NCBI RefSeq assembly: GCF_025290915.1
Contig: NZ_JAOCQE010000011.1
Location: forward strand, 1-64,000
Length of the DNA: 64,000 nucleotides
Source of the DNA: Streptomyces sp. 15-116A
GTDB lineage: Bacteria > Actinomycetota > Actinomycetes > Streptomycetales > Streptomycetaceae
Direction: 5' to 3'
Both the position numbers and the translations under genes were made by a program. The notes beneath the pieces are model-generated. The model worked only from the letters and a program-made list of their open reading frames with translations. It was not told the DNA's origin and did no database searches. Positions 61,068-64,000 of this stretch are shown piece by piece; positions within the stretch are counted from its first letter, which is position 1; each line of letters opens with the position of its first letter.

Positions 61068-61805
61068 TCAGCGAGGCGTGAGGAGGCAGAACTCGTTGCC
61101 CTCCGGGTCGACCAGGACCGTCCAGTGGATCGCGGACTGGTCGATGCCGGGGTCGGTGGCGCCCAGGGCGCGCAGTCGGGCTTCCTCCGCCGCCAGGGCG
61201 TCGCCGGGGTAGGGGCTGATGTCGAGGTGGACGCGGTTCCAGACGCGCTTGGTGTCAGGGGTGCGGACGAACTCCAGGTAGGGGCCGACGCCTTGGGCGG
61301 AGCGCATCGTCGCGTGGTCGTCGGTGACCTCGTGCAGCGTCCAGTCGATCGCCTCGTCCCAGAAGCGGGCCATCGCCCGTGGGTCGGTGCAGTCGACCAC
61401 CACCGCGGCGATCGGGCCGGTGTCCCGGTACCTCGGGCGGGGTTCCAGGACGCAGAACTCGTTGCCCTCCGGGTCGGCCATGACCGTCCAGGGGACGTCG
61501 CCCTGCCCCACGTCGGCGAGCGTCGCGCCGAGATCCCGCAGGCGCGCGACCAACTCCGCCTGATGGGCGGCCGAGGTGGTGGCCAGATCGATGTGCACCC
61601 GGTTCTTCACCGTCTTGGGTTCCGGGCGGGCGACGAGGTCGATGCAGACGGCCGCGGGGTCGGGGTAGGCGACATCGACGGGTTCGAGGTTGGTGACGCC
61701 GGGGGCCTCGCTGTCGACGCCCCAGCCGAGTGCCTCCGCCCAGAACCGGCCGAGCGCGGAGTCGTCGTGGGCCTTCATGTTGATCTGCACGAGTCGTGTC
61801 GCCAT
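61068..61805 (-). CDS. Two-domain VOC protein
   Basis: 245 aa, two glyoxalase-type units in tandem (LVQINMKAHDDSALGRFWAEALGWG...VPWTVMADPEGNEFCVL; AVVVDCTDPRAMARFWDEAIDW...IHWTVLVDPEGNEFCLL). Each unit has the DPEGNEFC end. It belongs to the bleomycin-resistance/extradiol-like superfamily with unknown substrate. ATG at 61805. Confidence 0.88.
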   Translation of the reverse strand: MATRLVQINMKAHDDSALGRFWAEALGWGVDSEAPGVTNLEPVDVAYPDPAAVCIDLVARPEPKTVKNRVHIDLATTSAAHQAELVARLRDLGATLADVGQGDVPWTVMADPEGNEFCVLEPRPRYRDTGPIAAVVVDCTDPRAMARFWDEAIDWTLHEVTDDHATMRSAQGVGPYLEFVRTPDTKRVWNRVHLDISPYPGDALAAEEARLRALGATDPGIDQSAIHWTVLVDPEGNEFCLLTPR

Positions 61806-61990
61806 GCCGCAGATCCTAGAAGCCGCCGCTGACGCGGGCCGCCGCATTATTCGAGGCGTACTGGGTCCCGGCGGTCAGTCCTTTTACGGAACCGGACGAC
61901 ACGGCAGCCATCATGCAGCCAGGGTTGAGCGACGCCGACAACGAGTACCTGTCGGTACAGGGCACCCACCAACTGAGAGGAACAGCATCC

Positions 61991-62824
61991 GTGAGTGAAT
62001 GGCGGCTGTCCGAAACGTTCCGCAGCGCGTCCGGAGACGTCCGCTGGGGCAGTCTCGGCCACCCCGGTCAGACACCGGTCGTGCTCCTGCACGGCACACC
62101 CTTCTCCTCCTATGTCTGGCGGGCCGTCGCCCGCGCGCTCGCCCGTCATCACCAGGTGTTCGTGTGGGACATGCCCGGTTACGGGGCATCGGAGATGTCC
62201 GCCGGCCAGGACGTCTCCCTGGCCGCCCAGGGCAGGGTCTTTACCGAGTTGCTGGCCCACTGGGGCCTTGAGCGACCCTTGGTGGTCGCCCACGACTTCG
62301 GTGGTGCCGTTTCCTTGCGGGCGCATCTGCTGCACGGAGCTCACTACCGAGCGCTCGCGCTGGTCGACGCGGTCGCGTTGGCCCCATGGGGTTCTCCGTT
62401 CTTCCGACTCGTCGGCGAGCATTCCGAAGTCTTCGAACAGCTGCCGCCCGCACTGCACCACGCTTTGGTACGCGAGTACATCAGCTCGGCCAGCAGCCCT
62501 GGCCTGCACCCTGTGGTTCTCGACCGGCTCATCCAGCCCTGGCTCGGTGACCTCGGCCAAGCGGCCTTCTACCGGCAGATCGCGCAGGCCGACCAGCGCT
62601 ACACCGACGAAGTGCAAGACCGCTACGCCGAGATCGGCTTCCCGACGATGGTGTGCTGGGGACAGGACGACACTTGGATCCCCCTGGCGAAAGGACGGGA
62701 GCTCGCCGTCCGCATCCCAGGAGCGCGGCTGGAACCAATTGCCGGTGCGGGCCATCTCATCCAGGAAGACGCACCTGCTGAACTCACAGCCGCTCTGTTG
62801 GCCTTCCTCCAGCACTCGGTCTGA
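61991..62824 (+). CDS. Alpha/beta hydrolase with Asp nucleophile (epoxide hydrolase/haloalkane dehalogenase type)
   Basis: 277 aa. PVVLLHGTPFSSYVW (HG oxyanion region), VVAHDFGGAVSLRAH (nucleophile elbow with Asp), WGQDDTWIPLAKG (acid) and AGAGHLIQEDAP (His). An aspartate at the elbow points to epoxide hydrolase or dehalogenase chemistry rather than an esterase. GTG at 61991 after GAGAGGAA; an upstream ATG at 61913 is less likely. Confidence 0.85.
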   Translation: MSEWRLSETFRSASGDVRWGSLGHPGQTPVVLLHGTPFSSYVWRAVARALARHHQVFVWDMPGYGASEMSAGQDVSLAAQGRVFTELLAHWGLERPLVVAHDFGGAVSLRAHLLHGAHYRALALVDAVALAPWGSPFFRLVGEHSEVFEQLPPALHHALVREYISSASSPGLHPVVLDRLIQPWLGDLGQAAFYRQIAQADQRYTDEVQDRYAEIGFPTMVCWGQDDTWIPLAKGRELAVRIPGARLEPIAGAGHLIQEDAPAELTAALLAFLQHSV

Positions 62825-62853
62825 CACCCGACACAAACGTGAGAGGACAGATC

Positions 62854-63105
62854 ATGCCCGAAGTTGCGCCAGAGGACGTGTTCACCGGCCGTGTGCTGGA
62901 GTGGCACAGCGAGGAGGGGTGGGGCGTGCTCGGCTGCGATGCGTTGACGGACGAGGTGTGGGCACACTACTCGGTCATCCATGCCGAGGGGTTTCGTGAG
63001 CTGGCGGGCGGCCAGTCGGTCGCCTTCTCGGCTGAGCAGGCCGAACAGGACGGGTACCGGTGGCGAGCGGTGTGCATCTGGCCGGAGGCCGGGGCGTCGT
63101 CGTGA
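62854..63105 (+). CDS. Cold-shock-domain-like protein
   Basis: 83 aa. FTGRVLEWHSEEGWGVLGCDAL, EVWAHYSVIHAEGFRELAGGQSVAF, RWRAVCIWPE. It fits the cold-shock fold, but RNP1 (normally KGFGFI) is replaced by EGWGVL, so nucleic-acid binding may differ. Starts 29 bp after the hydrolase; GAGAGG ahead. Confidence 0.78.
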   Translation: MPEVAPEDVFTGRVLEWHSEEGWGVLGCDALTDEVWAHYSVIHAEGFRELAGGQSVAFSAEQAEQDGYRWRAVCIWPEAGASS

Positions 63106-63150
63106 GTGGCACGGAGAGTCGAGGCTCAGGCTCTCTTCTGGCGCAGTCGT

Positions 63151-63657
63151 CTAATCCAGCCATGCCCTCAACAGTCTCTCCCGCTCTGTCTCGCGAGGTG
63201 TCCCTCCCTCCCAGGAACGGCCCCACTCCGACATCGCCGCCAGGGTGGTGGACATCGTCGCGGCGCCTTCCGTGAGGCGGGCGAGGAGGGTGCGGGAGAG
63301 GTCGAGCTCGGTCTCGGAATAGCCGGCCACCGCGGCCGTGTAGGCCCACAATTCGTCCTTGCCCGTGGGGCGTTCGACGTGCAGCGCCATCAGCGGCGGG
63401 GACTCGTCCACCCACCCCGTCAGCCCGGTCATGGCCAGGTCGACGACCGCGCCGATGCGGCGTCTCACGGTCTTCACGGGGGCGGACTGCACCGTCAAGG
63501 CCCGCACGTCCTGCCACGGGTAGAAGCCGGACTGCCCGTCGCCGAGCGCCACCACGCCCTCGTGGCTCAGGCGTACGCCGAGGTTCGTACCGGACGGCTT
63601 CGCGCCCACGTAGACGTCACCCTCGGCGATCCAGAACAGGCCCACCATGGCCATGAG
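63151..63657 (-). CDS. Conserved hypothetical protein (PH-like)
   Basis: 168 aa from ATG 63657. VGLFWIAEGDVYVGAKPSGTNLGVRLSHEGVVALGDGQS and FYPWQDVRALTVQSAPVKTVRRRIG look like a PH-type beta domain; a helical tail follows (DLSRTLLARLTEGAATMSTTLAAMS). Function unknown. Frame extends upstream to 63993, but with poor codon sense and across the divergent gene. Confidence 0.68.
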   Translation of the reverse strand, partial: LMAMVGLFWIAEGDVYVGAKPSGTNLGVRLSHEGVVALGDGQSGFYPWQDVRALTVQSAPVKTVRRRIGAVVDLAMTGLTGWVDESPPLMALHVERPTGKDELWAYTAAVAGYSETELDLSRTLLARLTEGAATMSTTLAAMSEWGRSWEGGTPRETERERLLRAWLD

Positions 63658-63832
63658 GCGCTCACTTCCCCCCGGCGGCGGCACCGCCGTCGCGTCACAC
63701 GTCGAACGATCCGGTCGCCATTCGAGACGTGTGAAGGAGGCAGTGAGTTCCCACGTGACCTGCGCCAGTTCGGCGGCGTTCTCCTGTGCAGCACCCTCTC
63801 CGGTGCTGGTCCGATCGACGGGAGTTGACTTG

Positions 63833-64000
63833 ATGCGTGGAAGCAGGCTGGGAGCGGTAGCGGTGTTGGCCGGAGCGGCGGCCATCCTCTCCGGCGGTGC
63901 GACGGCCGTCGCGGCACCGGGGCCGAGCGGCGCCGCGCAGGACGTGACCGGGCTGGTGGGAGGCACCGTGGTGCCACTGGCTGAGGGCAACACGATCTGT
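63833..64000 (+). CDS. N terminus of a secreted protein (cut by the right edge)
   Basis: 56 codons visible. A signal peptide (RLGAVAVLAGAAAILSGGAT, cleavage near VAAPG) and the mature start GPSGAAQDVTGLVGGTVVPLAEG. GGGAG lies before the ATG. The family cannot be told from the part seen. Confidence 0.6.
   Translation, partial: MRGSRLGAVAVLAGAAAILSGGATAVAAPGPSGAAQDVTGLVGGTVVPLAEGNTIC

Overview
The window is high-GC actinobacterial DNA and almost certainly comes from a Streptomyces chromosome. The evidence is strong G/C third-position bias with long antisense shadow frames, GTG and TTG starts, start/stop overlaps (GTGA, ATGA, TTGA), and typical Streptomyces families: SCO2322-like protein, DUF5336, DUF5988, DUF6412, DUF397, DUF6879, XRE/DUF5753 regulators, F420-dependent oxidoreductases and secreted GH10 xylanase. 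I recognised no rRNA, tRNA or CRISPR array.

Region 1 (1-13.7 kb), mostly core. A cobalamin riboswitch (3961-4136, minus) heads an operon of a membrane-anchored toroid-fold (transcobalamin-like) protein, an SCO2322-family protein, an ECF T component and an ECF ATPase, best read as vitamin B12 uptake. Next come an MBL hydrolase, an aldehyde dehydrogenase with a 3Fe-4S ferredoxin, a TPR protein, a GH10 xylanase whose CBM2 is frameshifted, and a KstR-like TetR regulator. KstR-type operators lie at 10397-10410 and, imperfectly, at 5240-5253. A translationally coupled glycosyltransferase / methyltransferase / toroid-protein operon follows.

Region 2 (13.7-28 kb), metabolic and envelope genes with visible genome decay. 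A deazaflavin-dependent nitroreductase gene is split by a 249-bp MITE-like element with a 5-bp target duplication; removing the insert restores the frame exactly. A deletion joins two truncated convergent genes (an MFS exporter and a ROK regulator) near 23190, although the palindromic operator of the ROK regulator survives next to an oxidoreductase / heme-degrading-domain operon.

Region 3 (28-35.5 kb), a polymorphic toxin locus on the minus strand: lipoprotein, secreted protein, small helical protein, a 1466-aa WXG/Rhs protein with a C-terminal toxin-like domain, a candidate immunity gene and the remnant of a SUKH-type immunity gene. Region 4 (35.5-41 kb) holds housekeeping and regulatory genes: RidA, WYL regulator, FAH-family hydrolase, a YidC paralogue with DUF6412, and a SEC-C protein.

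Region 5 (41.4-47.2 kb) is the most interesting part: a cytosine-5 DNA methyltransferase facing vsr, a SNF2-like helicase, a ParB-domain protein and a zinc-finger (degenerate HNH-like) protein. The last four form a compact minus-strand gene set. It looks like a modification/restriction-type defence system that I cannot match to a named class. A potential three-way RNA/DNA junction sits just upstream of the methyltransferase. Region 6 (47.5-55.2 kb) combines XRE regulators, an anti-sigma-like ATPase, DUF397 and DUF6879 proteins with a graspetide RiPP cluster: precursor tgmA, ATP-grasp ligase tgmB and a PCMT-like methyltransferase. Region 7 (55.2-64 kb) contains an SDR/MmyB-like pair, a WYL/VOC pair, small-molecule enzymes, a cold-shock-like protein and the start of a secreted protein at the right edge.
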